A DNA stretch of 64,000 nucleotides from Oxalobacteraceae bacterium (GCA_027490725.1 JAIXXN010000073.1:1-64000); one strand, 5' to 3'; shown: positions 26,894-36,457, numbered from the stretch's first letter. A program made the numbers and translations. Notes: generated by a model from the letters alone, not told the origin.

Positions 26894-28540
26894 CTATTTC
26901 TTCTCGGCGTCGCTGGAGAAATTCAGTACCGGCGCTGCACCATCGGGGACCTCCTCGGTGGCGGGAGCCGGGCTATCGAGGCGTAACTCGAGCTGCTCGT
27001 GCATATCGACTTTGCTACCCACCGAGACCAGCCCGGGGAAGCCGATGATCAGCGCTACCATCACGATCTGGATCAGCACGAAGGGAATCGCGCCCCAGTA
27101 GATATCGCTGGTTTTGACTTCGGCCGGAGCCACCGAGCGCAGATAGAATAGCGCGAAGCCGAACGGCGGGTGCATAAAGGACGTTTGCATATTCACCCCC
27201 AGCAGCACGCCGAACCAGATCAGATCGATGCCCAGTTTGTCTGCCACCGGACCCACTAGCGGCACCAGAATGAAGGCCAGCTCGAAGAAATCGAGGAAGA
27301 AGGCCAGCACGAAGAACAGCAGATTGACCGCCACCAGAAAACCGGTACTGCCGCCCGGCAGTGCCGACAGCAGATGTTCCACCCACAGATCGCCATTCAC
27401 GCCACGGAACACCAGCGAGAACACGGTCGAACCGATCAGAATCCACACCACAAAGCAGGATAGTCGGGTGGTGCTGTGCATGGCCTGCCTGGTCAGATCC
27501 AGCGTCAGGCGGCCGTTGAGCAGTGCCAGTAACAGCGCGCCCATGGCGCCCATGCCGCCGCCCTCGGTGGGGGTGGCCAGACCGATGAAGATGGTACCCA
27601 GCACCAGGAAAATTAGCGCCAGCGGTGGCACCATCACGAACACGACTTTTTCCGCCATGCGTGACAGCAGGCCCAGTTTCAGCTGGCGGTTCAGCAGCGC
27701 AAACAGGAAGGCGCCGACGATGCCCACGGCGGCCGCCGCGATGCCCAGTTGATCGCTGGCCATGGCCGGATGGCGTGCGCCCCACAGGCGGGCAAACACA
27801 TAGGAAGCGGCGACGGCGCCCAGCACCAGTGCCAGCAGCGAAGCAATGCCGCTGCTGCCGTCGGGCTGGCGCAGATTGCGGGCTTCCAGTGGTAGCGCCG
27901 GAACTGCAGACGGTTTGAAGATCGACAGTGCCAGCACATAGCCTGCATACAGTGCCGTCAGCAGCAGGCCCGGTACAAAAGCGGCTTTATACATATCGCC
28001 GACCGAGCGGCCCAGCTGGTCGGCCATCACGATCAGTACCAGCGAAGGCGGGATGATTTGCGCCAGCGTGCCGGAAGCGGCAATCACGCCGGCTGCCAGT
28101 TTGCGGTCGTAACCGTAACGCAGCATTACCGGCAGCGAGATTAGCCCCATCGAGATGACTGAGGCTGCCACCACGCCGGTGGTGGCAGCCAGCAGGGCAC
28201 CGACAAAAATGACGGCGTAAGCCACGCCGCCACGGATAGGCCCGAATAGCTGGCCGATGGTGTCGAGCAGATCCTCCGCCATGCCGGAGCGTTCCAGTAT
28301 CAGCCCCATAAAGGTAAAGAAGGGAATCGCCAGCAGCGTATCGTTGGCCATGATACCGAAGATGCGGTTAGGGAGCGCCTGCAGCAGTTCCGGTTTCAGC
28401 AGCCCCAGTTCGATACCGAGCAGGCCGAAACACAGGCCATTGGCCGCTAGCGCAAACGCCACCGGAAAACCGGACAGCAGAAACAGCACCAGAGCACCGA
28501 ACATGATGGGGGCGAGGTTCGCCGTCAGGAATGCTTCCAT
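26894..28540 (-). CDS. TRAP transporter large permease (DctM family)
   Basis: The 548-residue membrane protein has about 12-14 helices and DctM features: FPVAFALAANGLCFGLLG near the start, IPFFTFMGLILERSGMAEDLL, and AAGVIAASGTLAQIIPPS, the conserved substrate-path motif. It is longer than typical DctM (about 430 aa) because of an insertion at about 215-290, as in the larger subfamily, and has an acidic C-terminal tail. It would import an organic acid with Na+. The substrate-binding DctP protein is not encoded nearby. Confidence 0.88.
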   Translation of the reverse strand: MEAFLTANLAPIMFGALVLFLLSGFPVAFALAANGLCFGLLGIELGLLKPELLQALPNRIFGIMANDTLLAIPFFTFMGLILERSGMAEDLLDTIGQLFGPIRGGVAYAVIFVGALLAATTGVVAASVISMGLISLPVMLRYGYDRKLAAGVIAASGTLAQIIPPSLVLIVMADQLGRSVGDMYKAAFVPGLLLTALYAGYVLALSIFKPSAVPALPLEARNLRQPDGSSGIASLLALVLGAVAASYVFARLWGARHPAMASDQLGIAAAAVGIVGAFLFALLNRQLKLGLLSRMAEKVVFVMVPPLALIFLVLGTIFIGLATPTEGGGMGAMGALLLALLNGRLTLDLTRQAMHSTTRLSCFVVWILIGSTVFSLVFRGVNGDLWVEHLLSALPGGSTGFLVAVNLLFFVLAFFLDFFELAFILVPLVGPVADKLGIDLIWFGVLLGVNMQTSFMHPPFGFALFYLRSVAPAEVKTSDIYWGAIPFVLIQIVMVALIIGFPGLVSVGSKVDMHEQLELRLDSPAPATEEVPDGAAPVLNFSSDAEKK

Positions 28541-28571
28541 GGAGGGCCTTTATGAAGAGGGGCGAGTCTGT

Positions 28572-29141
28572 TCAGGGAGCAGGATGGCTGGCCGGCAGGA
28601 CCGCTGCTGCGGCTGGCGCAGCGCGGGTAAAGCTGCTGTCGTCGATCCGGCCAGCCAGATAGGCGATGCGCTTGATGATTTCGGCCAGCGTTTGCAGGAT
28701 CAGCAGCAGAAAGCCGAGTGGTACTAGCAGCTTGGCTGGCCAGACGATCAGGCCCCCGGCATTGCTGGACATTTCGGCACTGCGCAGCGACAGCAGCGCA
28801 AACGGGGTGGCGTAATACAGAATCAGCAGGGCGACCGGCAGCAGGAATAGCAGAAAGCCCAGCAGGTCGATCCAGATTTGCGTGCGGCGCGAGAAATGGC
28901 TGGTGATGACGTCGATGCGTACATGCTCGTCGCGTTGCAGGGTATGCGCGGTGGCCAGCATGAACATGGCGGCAAACAGATACCACTGGATTTCCAGCCA
29001 TGCATTGGAACTGAGATTGAGGCTGTAGCGCAGCAGCGCATTGCCGGTGCAGATGACGACGGCGACCAGTAAGGCCCAGCCGACCGTGCGGGCGATCGCC
29101 CCGTTGAGTTGATCGATGGCGCGGGCAAGCTTCAAGAACAT
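28572..29141 (-). CDS. TRAP transporter small permease (DctQ family)
   Basis: The 189-residue protein has four membrane helices and a DctQ pattern (WALLVAVVICTGNALLRYSLN, then WLEIQWYLFAAMFMLATAH). The ATG at 29141 follows AGGAG. It precedes the large permease by 31 bases in the same direction, forming a two-gene QM unit. A C-terminal Ala-rich tail follows the last helix. Confidence 0.87.
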   Translation of the reverse strand: MFLKLARAIDQLNGAIARTVGWALLVAVVICTGNALLRYSLNLSSNAWLEIQWYLFAAMFMLATAHTLQRDEHVRIDVITSHFSRRTQIWIDLLGFLLFLLPVALLILYYATPFALLSLRSAEMSSNAGGLIVWPAKLLVPLGFLLLILQTLAEIIKRIAYLAGRIDDSSFTRAAPAAAAVLPASHPAP

Positions 29142-29279
29142 GCTGACTCCTCTACGCCCGGCGGCGTCACCGGGTAATTTACCGTGGACCGTGGGCCTTG
29201 GCCCGTAGCCAGCGGCGTGGCCGCTGGCAGTGCTAGCGCTGCACCGGACCGGACGGCCCGGCACAGCGTGGCATGGGCT

Positions 29280-30683
29280 TTACGCTTCGCCAGCCAGTTG
29301 GGCACGCACGCGGGCAATCGCCTTGCGTACCTGCGCCGGCGCGGTACCGCCGACGTGATCACGGGCAGCCACCGAACCTTCCAGCGTCAGCACGGCAAAC
29401 ACGTCGTCGCTGATCAGTGGCGAATAGGCTTGCAGCTGTTCCAGCGACATTTCGGCCAGATCGATTTTCAGGCCATCGCAGGCACGCACCGCATGCGCCA
29501 CCACTTCGTGGGCATCGCGGAAGGGCAGGCCTTTCTTGACCAGATAGTCGGCCAGATCGGTCGCGGTGGCGTAGCCTTGCAGGGCTGCAGCGCGCATCGC
29601 TTCCGGCTTGACGCTGATGCCGCCAGCCATATCGGCGAAGATGCGCAGCGTGTCGACCACCGTATCGACGGTATCGAACAGCGGTTCCTTGTCTTCCTGA
29701 TTATCCTTGTTATAGGCCAGTGGCTGGCCTTTCATCAGGGTCAGTAAGCCCATCAGGTGACCGTACACGCGGCCGGTTTTGCCGCGTGCCAGTTCCGGCA
29801 CGTCCGGGTTTTTCTTTTGCGGCATGATCGACGAGCCGGTGCAGAAGCGGTCGGCAATGTCGATGAAGCCGACCCGTGGGCTCATCCAGATCACCAGCTC
29901 TTCCGACATGCGCGACACGTGCATCATGATCAGCGAGGCGGCAGCAGTGAATTCGATGGCGAAGTCACGGTCCGACACGGCGTCCAGCGAATTGTGGCAG
30001 ACATCGTCGAAGCCCAGCGTGCTGGCGACGCGCATGCGATCGATCGGGAAGGTGGTGCCGGCCAGTGCCGCGGCGCCCAGTGGCAGGCGGTTGACGCGTT
30101 TGCGGCAATCGGCCATGCGCTCGGCATCGCGGCCGAACATTTCGACATAGGCCAGCATGTGGTGGCCGAAGGTGATCGGCTGGGCCACCTGCATGTGGGT
30201 GAAGCCGGGCAGAATCGTGTCGGCGTTTTTCTCGGCCAGATCGGTCAGGGCCGAGCGCAGCGCGTGCAGCAGTTCCAGTATGTCGTCGATGGCGGTACGC
30301 ACATACAGACGGATGTCGGTGGCTACCTGGTCGTTGCGGGAACGGCCGGTGTGCAGGCGTTTGCCGGCATCGCCTACCAGTTCGGTCAGGCGTTTTTCGA
30401 TATTCAGGTGTACGTCTTCCAGATCGAGCAGCCATTCGAACTGGCCAGCCTCGATTTCGGCGCTGATCTGCGCCATGCCGCGTTCGATTTCGGCACGGTC
30501 AGCGGCGCTGATGATGCCTTGCGCGGCCAGCATTTCGGCGTGCGCCAGCGAGCCCTGAATGTCCGCCTTGGCCATGCGTTTGTCGAAGAACACGGAAGCG
30601 GTATAGCGTTTGACGAGGTCGGAAACAGGTTCGTTAAAGCGGGCCGACCAGGCTTCGCTTTTCTTGGAAAGTTGTGCAGTCAT
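29280..30683 (-). CDS. argH: Argininosuccinate lyase
   Basis: The 467-residue enzyme splits argininosuccinate to arginine and fumarate in the final step of arginine synthesis. It has the fumarase/aspartase-superfamily signature [11 protein letters not shown] at about 283-293 with the catalytic Ser, plus [13 protein letters not shown] (about 111-123) and [14 protein letters not shown] with the catalytic His. Length and motifs are standard. The gene lies upstream of the TRAP genes on the same strand, 138 bases away. Confidence 0.97.
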   Translation of the reverse strand: MTAQLSKKSEAWSARFNEPVSDLVKRYTASVFFDKRMAKADIQGSLAHAEMLAAQGIISAADRAEIERGMAQISAEIEAGQFEWLLDLEDVHLNIEKRLTELVGDAGKRLHTGRSRNDQVATDIRLYVRTAIDDILELLHALRSALTDLAEKNADTILPGFTHMQVAQPITFGHHMLAYVEMFGRDAERMADCRKRVNRLPLGAAALAGTTFPIDRMRVASTLGFDDVCHNSLDAVSDRDFAIEFTAAASLIMMHVSRMSEELVIWMSPRVGFIDIADRFCTGSSIMPQKKNPDVPELARGKTGRVYGHLMGLLTLMKGQPLAYNKDNQEDKEPLFDTVDTVVDTLRIFADMAGGISVKPEAMRAAALQGYATATDLADYLVKKGLPFRDAHEVVAHAVRACDGLKIDLAEMSLEQLQAYSPLISDDVFAVLTLEGSVAARDHVGGTAPAQVRKAIARVRAQLAGEA

Positions 30684-30831
30684 AGTGGGAGGCAGAGGAG
30701 TCGCGTGAGGGATGCAGAAATAATGTCAGCGGTGATTATAAACCGCCCGCTGCCCAAAAATATGTCAACCTTGCGAGTTTGCCCACTAAAATCTGGTCTG
30801 CAGGCCGGATTCGGTCAAATCAGTTTAATCG

Positions 30832-30868
30832 GGGACGTAACGATATTTTTTTAATATCGTTACGTCCC
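30832..30868. repeat. 16-base perfect palindrome with T5 loop
   Basis: GGGACGTAACGATATT at 30832-30847 and its exact complement at 30853-30868 flank TTTTT. It lies 18 bases beyond the stop of the yfcC-like gene and upstream of argH. On the plus strand it is followed by TATTTGTTT, on the minus strand by a C-rich then mixed tail, so it is not a classic terminator for the permease. It may still stop transcription, stabilise an mRNA end or bind a protein. Confidence 0.7.
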
Positions 30869-30886
30869 TATTTGTTTGGCAAGAGT

Positions 30887-32284
30887 TTATTGCCAGTTCA
30901 TCAGGCAGGGCGGGACCAGTACGGCCAGTGCCAGCACCGCGTAGATCAGTTGCAATGGGATCATCCATTTAGCCCAGGTGATCCAGGGGATGCGTGCCAG
31001 TGCCAGCACGCCGACGGTGATGCCCGAGGTGGGAATCATCGGGGTGCTCAGTTCACCGAGCTGGAAGGCCAGAATCGCGGTCTGGCGGGTCACGCCGACC
31101 AGATCGGCCAGCGGCGCCATGATCGGCATGGTCAGGGCGGCCTGACCGCTGCCGGAGTGGATGAAGAAGTTGATGACGGTCTGGATGCCGAACATTTTCC
31201 ATGCGGCGAACACCGGCATCGAGGACTGCACCAGCGGCATCAGGGTGTGCAACATGGTGTCGATGATGTGGGCGTCGCGTGCCAGGATCATGGTGCCGCG
31301 CGCCAGTGCAATCACCAGCGCCGTGCCGACCAGATCGCGGGCACCCTGTATGAAGCTTTCCACGATCTGGGTCGAATCGAGTTTGCCGACCAGACCAATG
31401 ACGACTGCCATCACCAGGAACAGGGCGGCGATTTCGTCGATGTACCAGTCGTAGCCGACCACACCACCGACCATGATCGCCAGCGAGCTGACAAAAATCG
31501 CCAGCACCAGTTTGTGGCGGCCGGTGATGCCGTGGAATTCACCCAGTCCGTGCGGCTGCTCGCGGCGTTTTTCCAGATCGAGCGCATAGGTAGGGCTCAG
31601 ACGCGGATTTTTTTTCACGCGCGCCGCATACCACATCAGGAAGCCGATCGTGATGGCGGTCGCGATCACCCAGACGATCAGGCGGTAGCCCCAGCCGGAA
31701 AAAATCGGCACACCGGCAATCCCTTGTGCGATGCCGACGTTGAACGGGTTGAGGAAGGCGGCACCAAAGCCGACCTGCGAGCCAAGGAAGGGAATCGAGA
31801 CGCCGGTGATGGTGTCATAGCCGAGTGCCAGTGCCAGCGGCACGAAAATCAGGATGAAGGGGATCGCTTCTTCGTTCATGCCGAAGGTGGCGCCGCCGAT
31901 CGAGAACATGGTGACAAAGACGGGAATCAGGGCTTTCTGGATGAATACCGAGCTGTCGTGGGCGCGTGCCAGTGCCTTGATCATGGCATCCACGGCTTCG
32001 GTTTTCTGCAGCACCGCGAAGGCGCCACCGACGATCAGCACGAAGCCGATAATCAGTGCCGCTTCGACAAAGCCTTTGATCGGCGCTTTGATCAGTGCGG
32101 CCAGCCCTTGCGGCGCGCTGGCCACGTAATGGAAGCTGGCCGGGTCGATCAGCTGTTTGCCGTTGACCAGATGGGTGTCGTATTTACCGCCCGGGACCAG
32201 CCAGGTTGCCGCAGCAATCAGTGCCAGAATCATGAACAGCAGAACGAAGGTATGCGGCAGTTTGAATTTTTTCGGAGTGGTCAT
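30887..32284 (-). CDS. YfcC-family permease (basic amino acid / dipeptide carrier candidate)
   Basis: The 465-residue membrane protein has about 12 helices and YfcC/DcuC-type (IT superfamily) features: HTFVLLFMILALIAAATWLVPGG at the N-terminus, GMNEEAIPFILIFVPLALALGYD, SQVGFGAAFLNPFNVGIAQ and FFIHSGSGQAALTMPIMAPLAD. Relatives are proposed to carry arginine or related cationic solutes. It lies 27 bases after the zinc peptidase gene, so the two are an operon. Given its neighbours, beta-Asp-Arg or its products are good candidate cargos; this is inference. Confidence 0.82.
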   Translation of the reverse strand: MTTPKKFKLPHTFVLLFMILALIAAATWLVPGGKYDTHLVNGKQLIDPASFHYVASAPQGLAALIKAPIKGFVEAALIIGFVLIVGGAFAVLQKTEAVDAMIKALARAHDSSVFIQKALIPVFVTMFSIGGATFGMNEEAIPFILIFVPLALALGYDTITGVSIPFLGSQVGFGAAFLNPFNVGIAQGIAGVPIFSGWGYRLIVWVIATAITIGFLMWYAARVKKNPRLSPTYALDLEKRREQPHGLGEFHGITGRHKLVLAIFVSSLAIMVGGVVGYDWYIDEIAALFLVMAVVIGLVGKLDSTQIVESFIQGARDLVGTALVIALARGTMILARDAHIIDTMLHTLMPLVQSSMPVFAAWKMFGIQTVINFFIHSGSGQAALTMPIMAPLADLVGVTRQTAILAFQLGELSTPMIPTSGITVGVLALARIPWITWAKWMIPLQLIYAVLALAVLVPPCLMNWQ

Positions 32285-32311
32285 GGGCTGGCTTCTGGGT
32301 GGCTGTCGGGA

Positions 32312-33451
32312 TTACTGGCTGAGCAAGTCGCCGGCGCGGTAAGCCTGCGCGCCAGCGATTTTGCCGATGTTCATACCGCGAATCACGTGCCGGTGGGCGC
32401 TGCGGGCAAAGAAAATGCCGGCCACGCTGGCACGGATCACGGTGGTGTCGCCGCTGACCGGATCAATGATGTCGGCAATCGCGTCGCCGGCAGCGATATG
32501 CTCGCCCAGCTCGCGGCTGTAGACCAGAATTCCCGGATGCGGTGCGTACAGCGGCTCGACGCCTTCCAGCGGGGTAGCGGCGCAGAGTGGCGCAGGCAGC
32601 ACGCGCGCGGCCGCTTCGCCATCTGCATCAACTGCTGTCACGATGCCGCGCAGGGTGAGGAATTGCAGCAGACCGGCAGCATCGCGCTGCGCCAGTGCAT
32701 ACGTCACTTCCTGTTCGCCGCGCAGTTCCACGGTGGTGGACAGGCAGGCGGCCGGAATCGGGTAACGTCCGCCGAAGTGCTGCTCGAGATCCCACCACAG
32801 GCGGCTGCAGGCTTCGTCGAACGGTTCGCCGCCTGCCTGATAAGCTAGCAGCACGGCATGCGCGCCCATGATGGCCGCCAGCGGGGCGACGGCTTCGGCC
32901 AGCGGGGTGCCGGCGTAGATGTGCAGCGCCGCTTCGTTATCGCAGTGCAGATCAAGCACGATGTCGGCGTCGACGGCTAGCGTCATCAGGATTTTTTTCA
33001 GCGCATCCGCGTCGGTGGCCGGCTGCCAGGCGGCGATCGAGTCGCGCGCGTGGGCACGGATCAGCGTAACGTTGGCGTCGGCGTCGTCGCCCAGCAGGCC
33101 AGTCAGCGAACTTTTCAGATCCTCGGCGACGTGCTTGTAGGAGCGATTGAAGTTGATGCCGGTGGTCAGATCAAATCGGCCGAATGCGGCGCCGTGGATG
33201 GCTTGCGCCAGTCCGATCGGGTTGGCCGCAGGGACCAGTATCACTTCGCCCTGCAGGCGTCCGGCCGCTTCCAGCGCCAGTAATTCCTTGCGCAGAAATT
33301 GCGCCACCAGCATACCGGGCACTTCGTCAGCGTGCAGGGAAGCTTGTATATACACTTTTTTGCCGCTGCCCGGGCTGCCGAAATGGAGGCTGGTTAGCTG
33401 GTAATGGGCATTGCTGTGCGCGCCGGAGATGGGGTGTTGATGTACTTGCAT
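32312..33451 (-). CDS. AstE/AspA-type zinc peptidase, likely beta-Asp-Arg dipeptidase (CphZ/AotO-like)
   Basis: The 379-residue cytosolic protein belongs to the succinylglutamate desuccinylase/aspartoacylase branch of M14. The zinc ligands are visible: H40-x-x-E43 in SLHADEVPG and H169 in DLHCDNEA. A carboxylate-binding FNRS lies at 101-104 and a likely catalytic Glu in TTVELRGE (about 242). The C-terminal part is a biotinyl-lipoyl-like barrel (about 290-379). Pseudomonas AotO, shown to be the cyanophycin dipeptide hydrolase CphZ, belongs to this group, and the flanking cyanophycinase and uptake genes favour that role. The assignment within the family is inferred. Confidence 0.75.
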   Translation of the reverse strand: MQVHQHPISGAHSNAHYQLTSLHFGSPGSGKKVYIQASLHADEVPGMLVAQFLRKELLALEAAGRLQGEVILVPAANPIGLAQAIHGAAFGRFDLTTGINFNRSYKHVAEDLKSSLTGLLGDDADANVTLIRAHARDSIAAWQPATDADALKKILMTLAVDADIVLDLHCDNEAALHIYAGTPLAEAVAPLAAIMGAHAVLLAYQAGGEPFDEACSRLWWDLEQHFGGRYPIPAACLSTTVELRGEQEVTYALAQRDAAGLLQFLTLRGIVTAVDADGEAAARVLPAPLCAATPLEGVEPLYAPHPGILVYSRELGEHIAAGDAIADIIDPVSGDTTVIRASVAGIFFARSAHRHVIRGMNIGKIAGAQAYRAGDLLSQ

Positions 33452-33608
33452 AATGGCCGGAGATGGTTCGACAAAGATTGAGTATGTAGCACTATTTTCA
33501 CAAAGTAAATCACCATATGCGGAAAGCGTCCATGCTTCCTTGAGTTTTAGGCATGATGTGCGTACAGTTAGCTCAATGTAATCGTTTCTTCAACTACGAG
33601 AGAAAAAC
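33452..33608. promoter_or_regulatory. Divergent promoter region of the putative cyanophycin-use locus
   Basis: The 157 bases between the two divergent operons are AT-richer than the genes. On the plus strand TTGAGT (33540-33545), 17 bases, TACAGT (33563-33568) is a fair sigma-70 match upstream of the TonB receptor. GAGAGAAAAAC gives the ribosome site. No clear operator was identified. A shared control site for both arms is plausible. Confidence 0.4.
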
Positions 33609-36365
33609 ATGGGTGCAGCTCAGAATATGCGGGTTTCGAATATGGCGCGGGCAGTCCGGCTGGCGCTGGGTGTGGGGGCCGTGCTTGGCCTGATGTCGCA
33701 GGAAGCACTGGCGCAGAGCGCCGTGGTGAGTGCGGTGACCATGCCGAAGGTGGAAATTACCGGTTCGGCGATCCGCCGTATCGAATCCGAAACGGCGTTG
33801 CCGGTGCAGGTGATCACCCGCGAAGAGATCGACAAAGCCGGGGTCACTACCGCTTCCGAACTGCTGGCGCGCGTGGCTGCCAACACCGGCGGTCTGACCG
33901 ATGGTGCCAGTATCAATGTGGGCGGCGACCAGCGCGGCTTCAATAGCGCCAACTTGCGCGGGATCGGTACTTCTTCTACGCTGGTGCTGTTGAATGGCCG
34001 TCGCATGGCCAACTTCGCCTCGCCCGGCGATGATACCGGGGTGGACCTGAACAATATCCCTGCTGCCGCGATCCAGCGCGTGGAAGTGCTGCTCGATGGC
34101 GCGTCTGCGCTATACGGCACGGATGCTATCGGTGGTGTCATCAACTTCATCACCCGCAAGGATTTCCAGGGCCTGGAACTGAACGTCTACGGTAACAAGA
34201 CCCAGGAAGGTGGCGCCGGTAAGCGCACCGCCAGCCTGAGTGTCGGCCACGGCGATCTGGGACGTGACGGTTACAACGTGTTTGCTGTGGTAGACCTGCA
34301 GCGCACCGGTGCGCTGAATACTTCGCAGCGCAAGTTCATCGATGATCTGCATATCGCCGAACGCCTGCCGCACCTGCTGTCCGGCTATACCAGCCCGGCC
34401 AATATCCGTCTAACCGGCGCCCAGCGTGACTACCTGCAGGAGCAGGGCTTCACCATCAACGGCAAGCCGATTACCAATCGCACCATCAATCTGTCGCAGC
34501 CCGGCTGCGCGCCAGCGGCCAATCTGTATCTGCCCAACGGCACCGGCGGGATCGATGCCTGCACCTATAACTACATGGGTGACACCGAGCTGTATCCGAA
34601 GTCGGACAAGGCCAATCTGCTGAGCCGCGGTGTGCTGCAACTGAATAGCGATAACCAGCTGTTTGCCGAAGTGGCGCTGAGCCGCTCGAAGACCCACTAC
34701 GTCGGTTCCTCGGCGCGGGTGACGGCGGCGATCAACTACAAGCGTATCCCCGGCCTCGCCAAATATGACCTGAGTTCGGAAGCGGCCAGCGCCGATGATG
34801 ATGTGGTGGGCGATGTGACGCTGCGTATGCGCGTCAACGAAGCCGGTCGCCGCACCAGTGAGCTGACCAGCGAGAGCCAGCGCATCGTGCTGGGCCTGAC
34901 CGGTAGCGCCAACGGCTGGGACTATGATGTGGGCCTGAACCACAGCGTCAACACCATCAAGGACAAAGACACCCACGGCTATGTGCTGTACGACAAACTG
35001 CTGCAGGGTGTATACGACGGCCTGATTAACCCGTTCGGCCCATCCAGTGCTGCCGGTGTAGCGCTGCTCGATTCGATCCAGGTGAATGACGATGTGCGCC
35101 ACGCCCGTGGTGTAATGGATTCGGTCGACTTCAAGGTATCGCATGCACTGGGCGCGCTCGGTGGTGGTGATGCGGCGCTGGCGGTTGGCGGCGAAGTGCG
35201 TCACGAACGCACTGATTTCACCCCATCGGCACTGCTGATGAGCGATAACATTAACAATGACGCCGCACCGGAAGGTGGCCGCGCCACCAGTGACAAGCGC
35301 AGCGTGCAGGCGATCTACGGCGAATTACTGCTGCCGTTCACCAAGCAGCTGGAAGCACAGATCTCAGCCCGTTACGACCACTATCAGGTGGTGGGTGGTG
35401 CGGCCAGCCCGAAAGTGGGTCTGAGCTATACCCCGTCCAAGACCATGCTGTTCCGCGCTTCGGCCGGACGCGGTTTCCGCGCACCGTCGATGTCGGATCT
35501 GTTCCGCCCGACCGTGTATAGCAGTACCGCGACCCTGCCGGATCCGGTCTATTGCGCCACGGTGGATAACAACTTCGCCGATTGCGCCGATAACTGGAGC
35601 ACCCGCCGCTACTCGAATGCGCAGTTGAAGCCTGAACACAGCCGTCAGTACTCGCTGGGGATGGTGCTGGAACCGGTCAAGAACGCCACCCTGTCGCTCG
35701 ATTACTGGAACATCAAGCGCACCGACCTGATTAGCGAGCTCGGTGACGACGTGATTCTGGGGAATCTGGCCAAGTACGGCGATCTGGTGCACCGCGATGA
35801 AGATGGCCTGATCGACTATATCGAACTGCGTAAGGAAAACCGTGGTGCGCAGATCGCATCCGGGCTGGATCTGACCATCGACTACCGTGGCGTGCAGACG
35901 GCGCTGGGACGTTTTGGCGGCCACCTGTCGGGCACTTATGTCATGCAATCGAAAATCCAGAACAGCGTGGGCGATGCTTACCTGAGTAATCTGGGTCGCT
36001 TCGTTACCGACGGTGTCGTGCAGCGCTGGCGCCATACGATTACCTTCGACTGGGATAAAGGTCCATTCTCGGCCAGCCTGTCGAACACCTATTCGAGTGG
36101 TTATGTCGACCAGAACTCGGCGATCAATATCGACGATGGCTCGGTGGTGGCCGCCAATCGCGTGAAGGCCTACTCGCTGTGGGATATGTCGGGGAGCTGG
36201 CAGGTTAGCAAGGCGCTGAAACTGCGTGCCGGTGTGCAGAACCTGCTCGATACCGCGCCACCGTATTCGAATCAGGCCTTCTTCTTCATCTCTGGCTATG
36301 ATCCGACTTACACCGATCCGCGTGGCCGTCGCTTCTTTGGCACGCTGAATTACGCATTTAAGTAA
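33609..36365 (+). CDS. TonB-dependent outer-membrane receptor
   Basis: The 918-residue protein has a signal peptide ending near EALAQ, a plug domain (MPKVEITGSAIRRIESE ... LRGIGTSSTLVLLNGRRM) and a 22-strand barrel ending GRRFFGTLNYAFK with the terminal aromatic residue. It would import a substrate over the outer membrane using TonB. It has no extra N-terminal signalling domain. Neighbours are two secreted cyanophycinase-like enzymes and, divergently, a zinc dipeptidase and permease, so the cargo may be a cyanophycin dipeptide or oligomer. This is a contextual inference. Confidence 0.92.
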   Translation: MGAAQNMRVSNMARAVRLALGVGAVLGLMSQEALAQSAVVSAVTMPKVEITGSAIRRIESETALPVQVITREEIDKAGVTTASELLARVAANTGGLTDGASINVGGDQRGFNSANLRGIGTSSTLVLLNGRRMANFASPGDDTGVDLNNIPAAAIQRVEVLLDGASALYGTDAIGGVINFITRKDFQGLELNVYGNKTQEGGAGKRTASLSVGHGDLGRDGYNVFAVVDLQRTGALNTSQRKFIDDLHIAERLPHLLSGYTSPANIRLTGAQRDYLQEQGFTINGKPITNRTINLSQPGCAPAANLYLPNGTGGIDACTYNYMGDTELYPKSDKANLLSRGVLQLNSDNQLFAEVALSRSKTHYVGSSARVTAAINYKRIPGLAKYDLSSEAASADDDVVGDVTLRMRVNEAGRRTSELTSESQRIVLGLTGSANGWDYDVGLNHSVNTIKDKDTHGYVLYDKLLQGVYDGLINPFGPSSAAGVALLDSIQVNDDVRHARGVMDSVDFKVSHALGALGGGDAALAVGGEVRHERTDFTPSALLMSDNINNDAAPEGGRATSDKRSVQAIYGELLLPFTKQLEAQISARYDHYQVVGGAASPKVGLSYTPSKTMLFRASAGRGFRAPSMSDLFRPTVYSSTATLPDPVYCATVDNNFADCADNWSTRRYSNAQLKPEHSRQYSLGMVLEPVKNATLSLDYWNIKRTDLISELGDDVILGNLAKYGDLVHRDEDGLIDYIELRKENRGAQIASGLDLTIDYRGVQTALGRFGGHLSGTYVMQSKIQNSVGDAYLSNLGRFVTDGVVQRWRHTITFDWDKGPFSASLSNTYSSGYVDQNSAINIDDGSVVAANRVKAYSLWDMSGSWQVSKALKLRAGVQNLLDTAPPYSNQAFFFISGYDPTYTDPRGRRFFGTLNYAFK

Positions 36366-36408
36366 GCGAACGTAATGATGCATTAAGCCAGACTTGCCAA
36401 TTGATTGG

Positions 36409-36457
36409 TATGATCTGCGCTACGACGGCGCCGCGCGTGAGTGTGGCGCCGGTTTTT
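36409..36457 (+). terminator. Terminator-like hairpin before the first cyanophycinase gene
   Basis: CGGCGCC (36426-36432) and GGCGCCG (36445-36451) form a 7-base stem with a 12-base loop, followed by TTTTT (36453-36457). The T tract ends 14 bases before the ATG. An extended -10-like TGGTATGAT ends at 36414, so the hairpin might also sit at the 5' end of a new transcript. It would separate the gene from the TonB receptor. Confidence 0.55.

Noticed and set aside
30779-32848. A 689-codon open frame on the plus strand
   Set aside because: It lies opposite the YfcC permease and the peptidase, both of which have clear family motifs. Its composition (His, Gln, Asp rich) is typical of antisense readings in GC-rich DNA.
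32312-33451. Reading this gene as astE (arginine succinyltransferase pathway)
   Set aside because: No astA, astB, astC or astD gene is nearby, and the cyanophycinase and uptake neighbours fit a dipeptidase role better.
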